Shown here one piece after another: positions 1 through 12,576 of a stretch of 12,576 nucleotides of DNA. How positions within the stretch are numbered: position 1 is the stretch's first letter; each line of letters begins with the position of its first letter. The position numbers and the translations under genes are program-made. Source of the stretch: Actinomycetes bacterium. GTDB lineage: Bacteria > Actinomycetota > Actinomycetes > Actinomycetales > Dermatophilaceae. Under the pieces are notes generated by a model. The model was not told the DNA's origin and searched no databases. It was given only the letters and a program-made list of their open reading frames with translations. Location: positions 1 to 12,576 of the forward strand of contig JAEWFB010000351.1 in NCBI GenBank assembly GCA_023389095.1, written 5' to 3'.

Positions 1-10
1 GGGCGGGGGG

Positions 11-44
11 GGCGCACCCGGGCCCTCCGGTGCTCGGGTGCGTC
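11..44 (-). terminator. GC-rich hairpin after pyk, candidate terminator
   Basis: Bases 13-20 (cgcacccg) and 35-42 (cgggtgcg) form a perfect 8-bp inverted repeat. Weaker pairs extend it on both sides, closing a loop at about 24-31. It starts about 15 bases past the pyk stop codon in the direction of transcription. No T-run follows it, so it is not a classical intrinsic terminator. High-GC actinomycetes often use such hairpins without a U-tract, and I call it a terminator on that basis and on position. A 12-bp palindrome, gtcgcgcgcgac (42-53), overlaps its edge. Confidence 0.4.
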
Positions 45-56
45 GCGCGCGACGCC

Positions 57-1529
57 TCAGGCGGAGCCGGCTGAGCCGGTGACCTCCTCCGGGCGGTAGG
101 CGGGCGCCCGGCGGTGGACGGCGTCGCCGACGCGGTGCACGCGCAGCGCGTTCGTCGAGCCCGGGATGCCGGGGGGCGAACCGGCCACGATGACGACCCG
201 CTCGCCCTCGGCGACCCGGCCCTCGGGGATGAGCTTGAGGTCGACCTGCATCGCGAACTGGTCGGTGTGGTGCATGCGCGGCACGAGGTAGGTCTCGACG
301 CCCCAGACGAGGGCCAGCTGGGAGCGGACCCGCGGCTCCGAGGTGAAGGTCAGCATCGGCAGCCGCGGGCGCAGGCGCGCCATCCGGGTGGCCGAGCCGC
401 CGGTCTCGCTGAAGACGATGAGGTAGCGGGCGCCGACGACCTCGCCGATCTCGACCGCGGCCTTGGTGACCGCGCCCCCGACCGTCTTCGGGTTCGTCTT
501 CATCCGGACGATCTTGTCGTAGCCGCGCTCCTCGGTGGTCTCGATGATGCGGGCCATGGTGCGCACCGCGTCGACCGGCCAGGCACCGACGGACGTCTCG
601 CCCGAGAGCATGAGGGCGTCGGCGCCGTCGAGGACGGCGTTGGCGGCGTCCGAGGCCTCGGCGCGCGTCGGGCGGGGGTTCTCGATCATCGACTCGAGCA
701 CCTGCGTCGCGACGATGACCGGCTTGGCCTCGCGACGGGCCAGCTCGATGGCCTGCTTCTGCACGAGCGGGACGTCCTCGAGGGGCATCTCGACGCCGAG
801 GTCGCCACGGGCGACCATGATGCCGTCGAACGCCGCGACGATGGCCTCGAGGTTCTCGACGGCCTGCGGCTTCTCGATCTTGGCGATGACCGGGAGCCGG
901 TAGCCGAACTCGTCCAAGATCTCGTGGACGTCGGCGAGGTCCTCGGGCGAGCGCACGAAGGACAGCGCGATGAGGTCGACGCCGAGACGCATCGCGAAGC
1001 GGAGGTCCTCACGGTCCTTCTCGGACAGGGCCGGCACGCTGACCGCGACGCCGGGCAGGTTGATGCCCTTGTTGTTGCTGACGTCGCCGGGCACGACGGT
1101 CTCGGTGAGGACGTCGGTGTCGGTGACCTCGACGGCCTTGAGCATGACCTTGCCGTCGTCGATGAGCAGGACGTCGCCGGGCTTCACGTCGCCGGGCAGG
1201 CCCTTGTACGTCGTGCCGACGATCGACTCGTCGCCCTCGACGTCGCGGGTGGTGATGGTGAACTGCTGGCCGACGCTGAGGGTGACGGGGCCGTTCGCGA
1301 ACCGGCCGGTGCGGATCTTGGGGCCCTGGAGGTCGACGAGGATGCCGACGGCGCGGCCGGACTCGTCGCTGGCGGCGCGGACGTCGCGGTAGACCTGCTC
1401 GTGCACGGAGTGGTCGCCGTGGGAGAGGTTGAGGCGGGCCACGTCCATGCCGGCGTCGACGAGGGCGCGCAGCTGTTGGGGGGAGGAGGTCTTGGGTCCG
1501 ATGGTGCAGACGATCTTGGCGCGGCGCAT
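57..1529 (-). CDS. pyk: Pyruvate kinase
   Basis: Pyruvate kinase transfers phosphate from phosphoenolpyruvate to ADP, giving pyruvate and ATP, the last step of glycolysis, in the cytoplasm. The 490-residue product is full length for the family. It opens MRRAKIVCTIGP, with the nucleotide and cation site NLSHG at 34-38. The PK signature VIAKIEKPQAVENL (214-227) holds catalytic Lys217 and metal ligand Glu219, and Asp243 sits in ARGDLG. The C-terminal allosteric domain spans about 350-490. The sequence DLQGPKIRT (66-74) has Leu67, Gln68 and Lys71 where potassium-dependent enzymes have Thr, Lys and Glu, so potassium independence is predicted. I chose the ATG at 1529 over the in-frame GTG at 1538 because homologues start at MRRAKI, and the GTG would sit inside the predicted -10 element. 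The gene is separated from gltD by 90 bases with its own promoter signals and is probably monocistronic. Confidence 0.97.
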   Translation of the reverse strand: MRRAKIVCTIGPKTSSPQQLRALVDAGMDVARLNLSHGDHSVHEQVYRDVRAASDESGRAVGILVDLQGPKIRTGRFANGPVTLSVGQQFTITTRDVEGDESIVGTTYKGLPGDVKPGDVLLIDDGKVMLKAVEVTDTDVLTETVVPGDVSNNKGINLPGVAVSVPALSEKDREDLRFAMRLGVDLIALSFVRSPEDLADVHEILDEFGYRLPVIAKIEKPQAVENLEAIVAAFDGIMVARGDLGVEMPLEDVPLVQKQAIELARREAKPVIVATQVLESMIENPRPTRAEASDAANAVLDGADALMLSGETSVGAWPVDAVRTMARIIETTEERGYDKIVRMKTNPKTVGGAVTKAAVEIGEVVGARYLIVFSETGGSATRMARLRPRLPMLTFTSEPRVRSQLALVWGVETYLVPRMHHTDQFAMQVDLKLIPEGRVAEGERVVIVAGSPPGIPGSTNALRVHRVGDAVHRRAPAYRPEEVTGSAGSA

Positions 1530-1536
1530 GGTCCTC

Positions 1537-1542
1537 ACCCTA
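1537..1542 (-). promoter_or_regulatory. Candidate -10 element of pyk (leaderless arrangement)
   Basis: On the minus strand this reads TAGGGT, which fits the actinomycete -10 pattern TANNNT. Exactly seven bases (GAGGACC) separate it from the pyk ATG at 1529. Transcription would therefore start at or next to the A of the start codon and yield a leaderless mRNA, a common class in Actinomycetota. The purine-rich GAGG ends only three bases before the ATG, too close for a normal ribosome binding site, which favours the leaderless reading. A weak -35-like TTGGTG lies at 1562-1567, with a rather long 19-base spacer. This is a prediction from pattern only. Confidence 0.45.
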
Positions 1543-1549
1543 TGGGGCC

Positions 1550-1565
1550 TGTGACCTGAGTCACC
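1550..1565. promoter_or_regulatory. Crp/GlxR-like binding site upstream of pyk
   Basis: The sequence TGTGACCTGAGTCACC matches the Crp-family consensus TGTGA-N6-TCACA at nine of the ten conserved positions. Its inner arms GTGAC and GTCAC are perfectly symmetrical. It lies between the candidate -35 and -10 of pyk, centred about 28 bases upstream of the predicted transcription start. A bound protein there would more likely block than activate RNA polymerase. Actinomycete cAMP-responsive regulators of this family (GlxR in Corynebacterium, Crp in Mycobacterium) control central carbon genes, which fits a pyruvate kinase target. Binding and direction of regulation are inferred. Confidence 0.5.
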
Positions 1566-1600
1566 AAGGGGGTTCGCCCCGTGGACGAACCCCCTTGGTG
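1562..1600 (-). terminator. Perfect 15-bp hairpin between gltD and pyk
   Basis: Bases 1562-1576 (caccaagggggttcg) and 1586-1600 (cgaacccccttggtg) are exact reverse complements separated by a 9-base loop. The stem starts about 20 bases after the gltD stop codon, the normal place for a transcription terminator. There is no T-run after it on either strand, so efficiency cannot be judged by eye. The pyk-proximal arm overlaps the Crp-like box by four bases and contains the -35-like hexamer of pyk, so the element may end gltBD and also shape the pyk promoter. Confidence 0.7.
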
Positions 1601-1619
1601 CAGGCGCGGAACGGCGCGG

Positions 1620-3069
1620 TCAGACGGTGAGCGGGCGGTCGTTCGGGCCGATCGGGCGCGGCAGCGACGAGGACCCGGTGAGCCACGCGTCGACGCCGGC
1701 GGCGGCCGCCCGGCCCTCGGCGATGGCCCACACGATGAGCGACTGTCCGCGGCCCGCGTCGCCGGCGACGAAGACGCCGGGGACCGAGCTCATGAAGTTC
1801 TTGTCGCGCCGGACGTTGCTGCGCTCGTCGAGGTCGACGCCGAGCTGCGCGACGACGCCCGGGCCCTGCGGCCCGAGGAAGCCCATGGCGAAGAGGACGA
1901 GCTGCGCGGGGATCTCGCGCTCGGTGCCCTCCTTGGGCGTCAGCCTCCCGTCGACCATCTCCACCTCGGTGAGGCGCAGCGCCGCGACGTCGCCGTCGGC
2001 GTCGCCGACGAACTCCGTGGTGCTGACGGCGTAGACGCGCTCGCCGCCCTCCTCGTGCGCGCTCGCGACGCGGTAGAGCATCGGGTACGTGGGCCAGGGC
2101 TGGCCGGACGGACGGTCCTCCCCCGGCTGGGGCAGGATCTCGAGGCTCGTCACCGAGGCGGCGCCCTGGCGGTGCGCGGTGCCGATGCAGTCGGCGCCGG
2201 TGTCGCCGCCGCCGATGACGACGACGTGCTTGCCGGTGGCGAGGATCTGGTCGGCCACCTCCTCGCCGAGCGCGGCGCGGTTCCCCTGCGGCAGGTAGTC
2301 CATCGCCTGGTGGATGCCGCCGAGCTCTCGGCCCGGCACCGAGAGGTCGCGCGGGACCGTGGCGCCGAGGGCGAGGACGACGGCGTCGTAGCGGTCGCGC
2401 AGCTGCTGGCCGGTGATGTCGGCGCCGACGTCGACGCTGTTGCGGAAGCGGGTGCCCTCGGCCTGCATCTGGGCGAGGCGCCGGTCGAGGACCGACTTCT
2501 CCATCTTGAACTCGGGGATGCCGTAGCGCAGTAGGCCACCGGGCTTGTCGGCCCGCTCGAAGACCGCGACGGTGTGGCCGGCGCGGGTCAGCTGCTGGGC
2601 GGCCGCGAGACCCGCCGGCCCGGAGCCGACGACTGCGACCGTCTTGCCGGAGAGGCGCTCCGGCGGCAGCGGCCGCACGAGCCCGCCGTCGAAGGCCCGC
2701 TCGATGGTCGTGACCTCGATCTGCTTGATCGTCACGGCCGGCTGGTTGATGCCGAGCACGCACGCGGTCTCGCACGGCGCGGGGCACAGGCGCCCGGTGA
2801 ACTCCGGGAAGTTGTTCGTGGCGTGGAGCCGCTCGATGGCGTCGGCCCAGTCGCCGCGCCAGGCGAGGGTGTTCCACTCCGGGATGAGGTTGCCCAGCGG
2901 GCAGCCGGAGTGGCAGAACGGGATGCCGCAGTCCATGCAGCGCCCGGCCTGGCGCTCGAGCTGGCCGCGCTCCTGCTCCTCGTAGACCTCCTTCCAGTCC
3001 CGGATGCGGACCGGGACCGGACGACGGGTCGGGAGCTCGCGCTCGCGGGTGGTGAGAAAGCCCTGGGGG

Positions 3070-3077
<8 letters not shown>
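1620..3077 (-). CDS. gltD: Glutamate synthase (NADPH) small subunit
   Basis: GltD is the flavoprotein subunit of glutamate synthase. It takes electrons from NADPH through FAD and iron-sulfur clusters and passes them to GltB, which makes glutamate from glutamine and 2-oxoglutarate. The 485-residue product is of normal length. The N-terminal cluster cysteines are visible as C47, C50, C55 and C59, then C98, C102 and C106. The first dinucleotide fold is GSGPAG (151-156, FAD), the second GGGDTG (289-294, NADPH), and the closing FAD motif is [13 protein letters not shown] (434-446). The GTG start at 3077 is supported by GGAGG six bases upstream and by the family N-terminus. The gene overlaps the end of gltB by 8 bases, so the two are probably coupled in translation, which suits a heteromeric enzyme. 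Confidence 0.97.
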
Positions 3078-7635
<4,558 letters not shown>

Positions 7636-7643
7636 GTTCACCG

Positions 7644-7649
7644 TCCTTC
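7644..7649 (-). promoter_or_regulatory. Ribosome binding site of gltB
   Basis: On the minus strand this reads GAAGGA, eight bases before the ATG at 7635. It supports that ATG over the in-frame GTG at 7641, which would have a spacing of only two bases. Confidence 0.65.
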
Positions 7650-7733
7650 TCGGGTACCAAGGAGCGGCGTGGAGGGCCGCAACGCATGACGAAGAGCGTG
7701 TGGACGGCGCTGGCCACAGGCTGTGTTGCGACG

Positions 7734-7739
7734 AGGTTA
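7734..7739 (-). promoter_or_regulatory. Candidate -10 element of the gltBD promoter
   Basis: The minus strand reads TAACCT, fitting TANNNT, about 95 bases before the gltB start. It lies in the 199-base gap between lgt and gltB (7636-7834), the only place in this part of the window where a promoter could sit outside a gene. I see no convincing -35 hexamer at 16 to 18 bases. The predicted leader would be about 90 bases and includes the short inverted repeat CACAG-G-CTGTG (around 7715-7725 on the plus strand). The rest of the gap shows no strong terminator for lgt and no supported small gene, so some readthrough from the trp operon into gltBD is possible. Confidence 0.35.
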
Positions 7740-7834
7740 GCGGAGCCGCTCGCCGTCCTACCTGTTGATACGCCAGATTTCGGATGCTGAGACGCCGTGC
7801 GTGGACAGCGCGGTCGAAGGTGACGAAAGTCGCC

Positions 7835-8821
7835 TCAGGCGCCCGACGCCCGCTCCTTCTCCGCCGGAGCGTCGGGGGCGTCGTTTGCCCCGTCGCCGTG
7901 CTCGTCCGCCGCAGGATCTTCGGACGCGTCGCCGGGGAGGTCCGGTTCGGCGTCGGGGGCGTCGTCGTGACGCGGCGTGTCGGGCTGGGCCATCCGGCCG
8001 AAGCGGAACCAGAGCAGGAGTCCGAGGAGGAAGACGAGGATCGACACCCACGTGTTCACGCGCTGGCCGAGGATGTGGTTGGCCTCGTCGCTGCGCATGT
8101 TCTCGATGACGATCCGCCCGACCGGGTAGCCCATGACGTAGGCGGCGAACGTCTGGCCGGCCCGCAGCTGCCGGTGGCGGCCCAGCCAGAGCAGGAACGC
8201 GGCGAGCGCGAGGCACCAGAGGGCCTCGTAGAGGAAGGTGGGCTGGTAGTAGCCCTTGACGACGGGATGCCCTGCGGAGTCGAGGACGGCGTGGCCGGCG
8301 CTGGTGTCCCAGACGTAGATCTTCAGCTTCCACGGCAGGTCCGTGGGGGCGCCGTAGATCTCGTTGTTGAACCAGTTGCCGAACCGACCCATGGCCTGCG
8401 CGATGGCCAGGCCCGGTGCGGCCGCGTCGACGAAGTGGCGGAAGCTGACGTCGTGGTGGCGCGCCCCGATCCACGCACCGAGCGCCCCGAGCGCCACGGC
8501 ACCCCAGATGCCGAGGCCGCCCTCGTAGATGGCGAAGGCCTTCCAGGGGTTGCCGTTCGGGCCGAAGTAGGGCTGCGGCGTCGTGATGAGGTGGTACAGG
8601 CGCCCGCCGACGATGCCGAAGGGCACCGCCCACGCCGAGATGTCGATGGCAACCCCACGCTTGTAGCCCATGGCCGTGAGCCGGCGCGACGTGAGCCAGA
8701 CGGCCACGACGATGCCGGCGAGGATGCACATGGCGTAGCCGCGGATCGGCAGCGGGCCGAGGTGCCACACCCCCACCGTCGGCGACGGGATGTAGGTGGG
8801 CAGGGAGGCGAGCGTGCTCAT
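7835..8821 (-). CDS. lgt: Prolipoprotein diacylglyceryl transferase
   Basis: Lgt moves diacylglycerol from phosphatidylglycerol to the lipobox cysteine of prelipoproteins, the first step of lipoprotein maturation, in the cytoplasmic membrane. The 328-residue product has several hydrophobic spans. It shows the signature [13 protein letters not shown] (145-157), the N-terminal PIRGYA with Tyr29, QPTFLYE (193-199) and GRIVIENMR (235-243). Where E. coli has essential His103, this protein has Trp106 in GGLGIWG, as is usual in actinomycete Lgt. A hydrophilic tail rich in Asp, Glu, Ala and Pro covers about 280-328, also common in this phylum. The ATG overlaps the trpA stop codon as ATGA. A ribosome binding site is weak, so translation probably depends on trpA. 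Confidence 0.96.
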   Translation of the reverse strand: MSTLASLPTYIPSPTVGVWHLGPLPIRGYAMCILAGIVVAVWLTSRRLTAMGYKRGVAIDISAWAVPFGIVGGRLYHLITTPQPYFGPNGNPWKAFAIYEGGLGIWGAVALGALGAWIGARHHDVSFRHFVDAAAPGLAIAQAMGRFGNWFNNEIYGAPTDLPWKLKIYVWDTSAGHAVLDSAGHPVVKGYYQPTFLYEALWCLALAAFLLWLGRHRQLRAGQTFAAYVMGYPVGRIVIENMRSDEANHILGQRVNTWVSILVFLLGLLLWFRFGRMAQPDTPRHDDAPDAEPDLPGDASEDPAADEHGDGANDAPDAPAEKERASGA

Positions 8822-9614
8822 CCGCGCACCGCCCGGACACCGGCCGCGAGCTCGCGGGCGAGCGCGCCGAGCGCCTCGAGCCCGGCCTCGGGCGAGGCCG
8901 CCTCGGTGAGGCAGCGCACGAGCGCCGAGCCGACGATGACGCCGTCGGCGAAGCGTCCGACCTGGGCCGCCTGCTCGCCCGTGGAGACGCCGAGGCCGAC
9001 GCAGACCGGCAGCTCGGTGTGCTCGCGCGTGCGGGCCACGAGGGCGTCGGCCTGGGAGCCGACGGACGACCTGGCGCCGGTGACGCCCATGACGGCGGTC
9101 GCGTAGACGAAGCCGCGACTCGCCGCCGTGACGTAGGCGAGGCGTTCGGGCGTGGAGCTCGGGGCGACGAGGAAGACCTTGTCGAGGTCGTGCGCGTCGG
9201 CGGCGGCGATCCACTCGCCGGCCTCGTCGGGGATGAGGTCGGGAGTGATGAGTCCCGCTCCCCCGGCGGCCGCGAGGTCGGCGGCGAAGCGCTCGACGCC
9301 GTAGTGCAGCACCGGGTTCCAGTACGTCATGACGAGCGCCTCGGCCCCGGCGTCGGCGACGGCCCGCACCGCGGTGAAGACGTCCTTGAGGTGGACGCCG
9401 GCCGCGAGCGCGCGCACGGCGGCGTCCTGGATGACGGGACCGTCCATGACGGGGTCGCTGTAGGGCACGCCGACCTCGACGACGTCGACGCCGTTCTCGA
9501 CGAGCACGCGCATCGCCTCGACCGAGCCCTCGACGGACGGGAAGCCGACGGGCAGGTAGCCGACGAGGGCGGCGCGGCCCTCGTCGCGGCAGGCCTGCAG
9601 GACGGGTCCGACGC

Positions 9615-9618
<4 letters not shown>
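8818..9618 (-). CDS. trpA: Tryptophan synthase alpha subunit
   Basis: TrpA splits indole-3-glycerol phosphate into indole and glyceraldehyde 3-phosphate and channels the indole to TrpB in an alpha2-beta2 complex in the cytoplasm. The 266-residue TIM barrel is full length. The catalytic acids are Glu48 in VVEVGVP and Asp59 in SDPVMDGP. The phosphate-binding loop [10 protein letters not shown] lies around 178-187, with VGLGVS and GVIVGSALV after it. The GTG start overlaps the trpB stop as GTGA, and GGGAG lies seven bases upstream at 9626-9630. The stop codon overlaps the lgt start. The order trpC-trpB-trpA-lgt is a familiar actinomycete arrangement. Confidence 0.97.
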
Positions 9619-10915
<1,297 letters not shown>

Positions 10916-10919
<4 letters not shown>

Positions 10920-11752
10920 GCCCTCTCCCTGACGCCGGCGGCGGGCGCACCGGCGGTGCGCGCCGCGGCGGCGGCGTCCATGAACGAACGGACGGCGGCC
11001 TCGGGGTCGCCGTCCCTGACGAGCGCCTCGCCGACGAGCACGGCGTCGGCGCCCGCGTGGACGTATGCGGCGACGTCGTCGGGCCCGGCGACACCGGACT
11101 CGGCGACGGCCAGCACCCCGTGCGGGATGCGCGGCAGCAGGTCGGTGACGGTGCGGGGGTCGACCTCGAGGGTCTTGAGGTTGCGGGCGTTGATGCCGAC
11201 GAGCACCGCGTCGGCCGCCATCGCGCGCTCGAGCTCGGCGGCGTCGTGGACCTCGACGAGGCACGTCATGCCGAGGTCGTGAGCCTGCTGGCCGAGGTCG
11301 CGCAGCTGCGCGTCGTCGAGGGCCGCCACGATGAGCAGCACGAGATCGGCGCCGTGCGCGCGGGCCTCGGTGACCTGGTAGCCCTCGACCATGAAGTCCT
11401 TGCGCAGCAACGGAGTCCGTACGCTGCGCCGGACCTCGTCGAGGTCGGCCAGGGTGCCGCCGAAGCGACGCTCCTCGGTGAGGACGCTGATCGCGGCGGC
11501 CCCGCCGGCGGCGTAGGCCGAGGCGAGCCGGCCCGGCTCGGGGATCTGCGCCAGCGCGCCCTTGCTCGGGCTCGAGCGCTTGACCTCGGCGATGACCGCG
11601 ACGCCGTGGGCGTCGCGGAAGCCCGGCAGCGGGTCGAGGGCGGGGGCGGCGTCGGCCACCCGACGCTCGAGCTCGGCGAGCGGCGTCGCGGCACGACGGC
11701 GCCCGAGATCCTCCCGGACGCCGTTGATGATCCCGTCGAGGACCGTCGCCAC
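10916..11752 (-). CDS. trpC: Indole-3-glycerol phosphate synthase
   Basis: TrpC closes the ring of carboxyphenylaminodeoxyribulose 5-phosphate to indole-3-glycerol phosphate, the substrate of TrpA. The 278-residue barrel carries [10 protein letters not shown] (56-65), Lys118 in LLRKDF, Glu167 in [16 protein letters not shown] (186-194) and AESG (217-220), covering the known catalytic and phosphate-binding residues. It stands alone, without a fused TrpF domain. The GTG at 11752, five bases after the stop of the upstream gene, gives the usual N-terminus ([14 protein letters not shown]). The ribosome binding site is poor, so coupling is likely. A CTG three codons earlier, overlapping that stop as CTGA, is a less likely start. 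The gene ends in a 4-base overlap with trpB. Confidence 0.95.
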
Positions 11753-11757
11753 GGTGC

Positions 11758-12027
11758 TCAGCTCTGGCCGAGGGTCTGCGTGCCGGCCTCGTCCGGCGCG
11801 TCGACGAGGCTGCCGGCCTGCGCGTGGTGCGAGGAGCTGCCGTACCCGGCCATCGACATGACCCGTCCGGCGATCGCGCCGAGGACGATGATGGCCGCGC
11901 CGATGATGCCGAGCAGCAGGCTGGGCACGACGACCGCGATGGCGGCGACGGCCGACCCGAGCAGGATGATGCCGACTGCCGTCCACGCGGCGACGCTGTG
12001 TCCGTGGTCCTCGTGCTGCTCTTCCAT
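11758..12027 (-). CDS. Small HGxxPAAW-type membrane protein
   Basis: This 89-residue protein of unknown function has a charged, His-rich head ([11 protein letters not shown]), two adjacent hydrophobic spans at about 15-37 and 38-57, and a short hydrophilic tail. The head ends in HGHSVAAW (8-15), which matches the HGxxPAAW motif of a small actinomycete membrane family often found in trp operons, except that Val replaces Pro. I recognise the family by motif, size and position; no biochemical role is known to me. The ATG at 12027 is preceded by AGAGGA. A longer in-frame form from the ATG at 12078 would add 17 hydrophilic residues and is less likely. The stop lies five bases before trpC, so it is co-transcribed with the tryptophan genes. 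Confidence 0.85.
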   Translation of the reverse strand: MEEQHEDHGHSVAAWTAVGIILLGSAVAAIAVVVPSLLLGIIGAAIIVLGAIAGRVMSMAGYGSSSHHAQAGSLVDAPDEAGTQTLGQS

Positions 12028-12031
12028 GGCG

Positions 12032-12037
12032 TCCTCT
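12032..12037 (-). promoter_or_regulatory. Ribosome binding site of the HGxxPAAW-type gene
   Basis: The minus strand reads AGAGGA, four bases before the ATG at 12027. It favours this start over the upstream in-frame ATG at 12078, which has no such sequence in front of it. Confidence 0.6.
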
Positions 12038-12048
12038 CTCGTCGCGTC

Positions 12049-12076
12049 GGCCGGGGTCCGGAGGTCCGACCCGGCC
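12049..12076 (-). other. Imperfect GC-rich hairpin in the trp operon gap
   Basis: ggccggggtc (12049-12058) pairs with gacccggcc (12068-12076) apart from one bulged G, around a 9-base loop. It lies in the 79-base gap between the trp-linked membrane protein and the HGxxPAAW-type gene. No T-run follows, and the downstream ribosome binding site is outside the stem. It could be an mRNA processing or stability element, or simply a product of the base composition. Confidence 0.25.
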
Positions 12077-12106
12077 ATTCTGTCAGGTCTTCCGGTGGGC
12101 CTTGCC

Positions 12107-12576
12107 TCAGGTCTCGTCGGGGGCGTCGCGCAGGGTGGGATCGCCCCCGTCGGACAGCTCGTCCCACGCCGTGCGCACCTCGCCGCGGGGTCCGCTCTCG
12201 GGTCGCTCGCCCCGTTCGTAGCGGCCCGACAGGCCCGCCCAGGACCGGCTCGACAGGGCGGTGAGGACGCATCCGGCGACGAGCGCGACGGCCACGACGA
12301 CCGCGACCCAGGCCCACGGCGTCGTCGCGCCCGTGGCATCGGGCGCCGTGGTGCGGGCCAGCTCGCGGGCGACGGCCCCGGCGACGGCGTCGACCGGGCG
12401 CAGCGCGACGAGCAGCGTGAAGGCCAGCGCCCCGAGGGAGGCGAGGACCATGGCCACCGCGGAGACGGCGCGGATGACGCGTCCGCCCGTGAGCAGGCCC
12501 AGCAGGCCGACCGCACAGACGGCGGCCAGCCCCGGGATGCCCGGGGCCGCCTGGCCGCCGGTCACCTCGGTCAGGC
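12107..12576 (-). CDS. Trp operon-associated membrane protein (5' end outside window)
   Basis: The reading frame stays open to the window edge, giving about 155 visible residues. Counted from the GTG at 12565, there are three hydrophobic spans at about 8-26, 31-55 and 84-106, then a hydrophilic, Arg/Glu/Asp-rich tail of about 45 residues that is probably cytoplasmic. Topology, the TGG motif before the first visible span and the place just upstream of the HGxxPAAW-type gene and trpC fit the trp-region conserved membrane protein family (TIGR02234 type). Those proteins are usually longer, with a further N-terminal helix, so the true start is likely beyond 12576; the GTG at 12565 is probably internal. 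Function is unknown. Assignment rests mostly on context. Confidence 0.75.
   Translation of the reverse strand, partial: LTEVTGGQAAPGIPGLAAVCAVGLLGLLTGGRVIRAVSAVAMVLASLGALAFTLLVALRPVDAVAGAVARELARTTAPDATGATTPWAWVAVVVAVALVAGCVLTALSSRSWAGLSGRYERGERPESGPRGEVRTAWDELSDGGDPTLRDAPDET

Noticed and set aside
114..1559. A 481-codon plus-strand open frame opposite pyk
   Set aside because: Same composition artefact. It is antisense to pyruvate kinase and has no recognisable motif.
1562..1600. The GGTTCG-containing hairpin as a tRNA T-arm or attachment site remnant
   Set aside because: No acceptor, D or anticodon arm can be folded around it, and no integrase or foreign gene is near. A terminator reading explains it better.
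12083..12114. TCAGGTCT repeated at 12083-12090 and 12107-12114
   Set aside because: Only two 8-base copies, one covering a stop codon, with no third copy or symmetry. It is likely chance.

Overview
The window is a stretch of very GC-rich chromosome from an actinomycete. GC-rich third codon positions, frequent GTG starts, chained 4-base gene overlaps, and the gene set trp membrane protein / HGxxPAAW-type protein / trpCBA / lgt / gltBD / pyk all point to Actinomycetota. A Micrococcales-like (for example Intrasporangiaceae-like) host is my inference from gene order and is not proven here. All nine recognised genes are on the minus strand, so transcription runs from base 12576 towards base 1. Nothing looks mobile: I see no tRNA, rRNA, insertion sequence, CRISPR array or phage gene.

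In transcription order, the right part (12576 to 7835) is the distal half of a tryptophan operon. It holds a 5'-truncated trp-linked membrane protein, a small two-helix membrane protein of the HGxxPAAW type, trpC, trpB, trpA and lgt. trpC-trpB, trpB-trpA and trpA-lgt each overlap by 4 bases (ATGA or GTGA), so lipoprotein diacylglyceryl transferase is tied translationally to tryptophan synthase. No trpF lies among these genes, as expected for actinomycetes in which PriA serves both histidine and tryptophan synthesis. trpE, trpG and trpD are not in the window.

A 199-base gap (7636 to 7834) carries a candidate promoter for gltBD, the two subunits of NADPH-dependent glutamate synthase. gltB and gltD overlap by 8 bases. 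After gltD comes a 90-base gap with a perfect 15-bp hairpin, a 16-bp palindrome closely matching the Crp/GlxR box, and a -10 element placed for a leaderless pyk mRNA. pyk (pyruvate kinase) follows, with the Leu/Gln/Lys residues that mark potassium-independent enzymes. A GC-rich hairpin lies just past its stop codon.

Functionally the region joins the last steps of tryptophan synthesis, lipoprotein maturation, nitrogen assimilation into glutamate and the last step of glycolysis. I see no previously undescribed system. The most useful leads are the compact gltD-pyk control region, the two uncharacterised membrane proteins in the trp operon and the trpA-lgt coupling.
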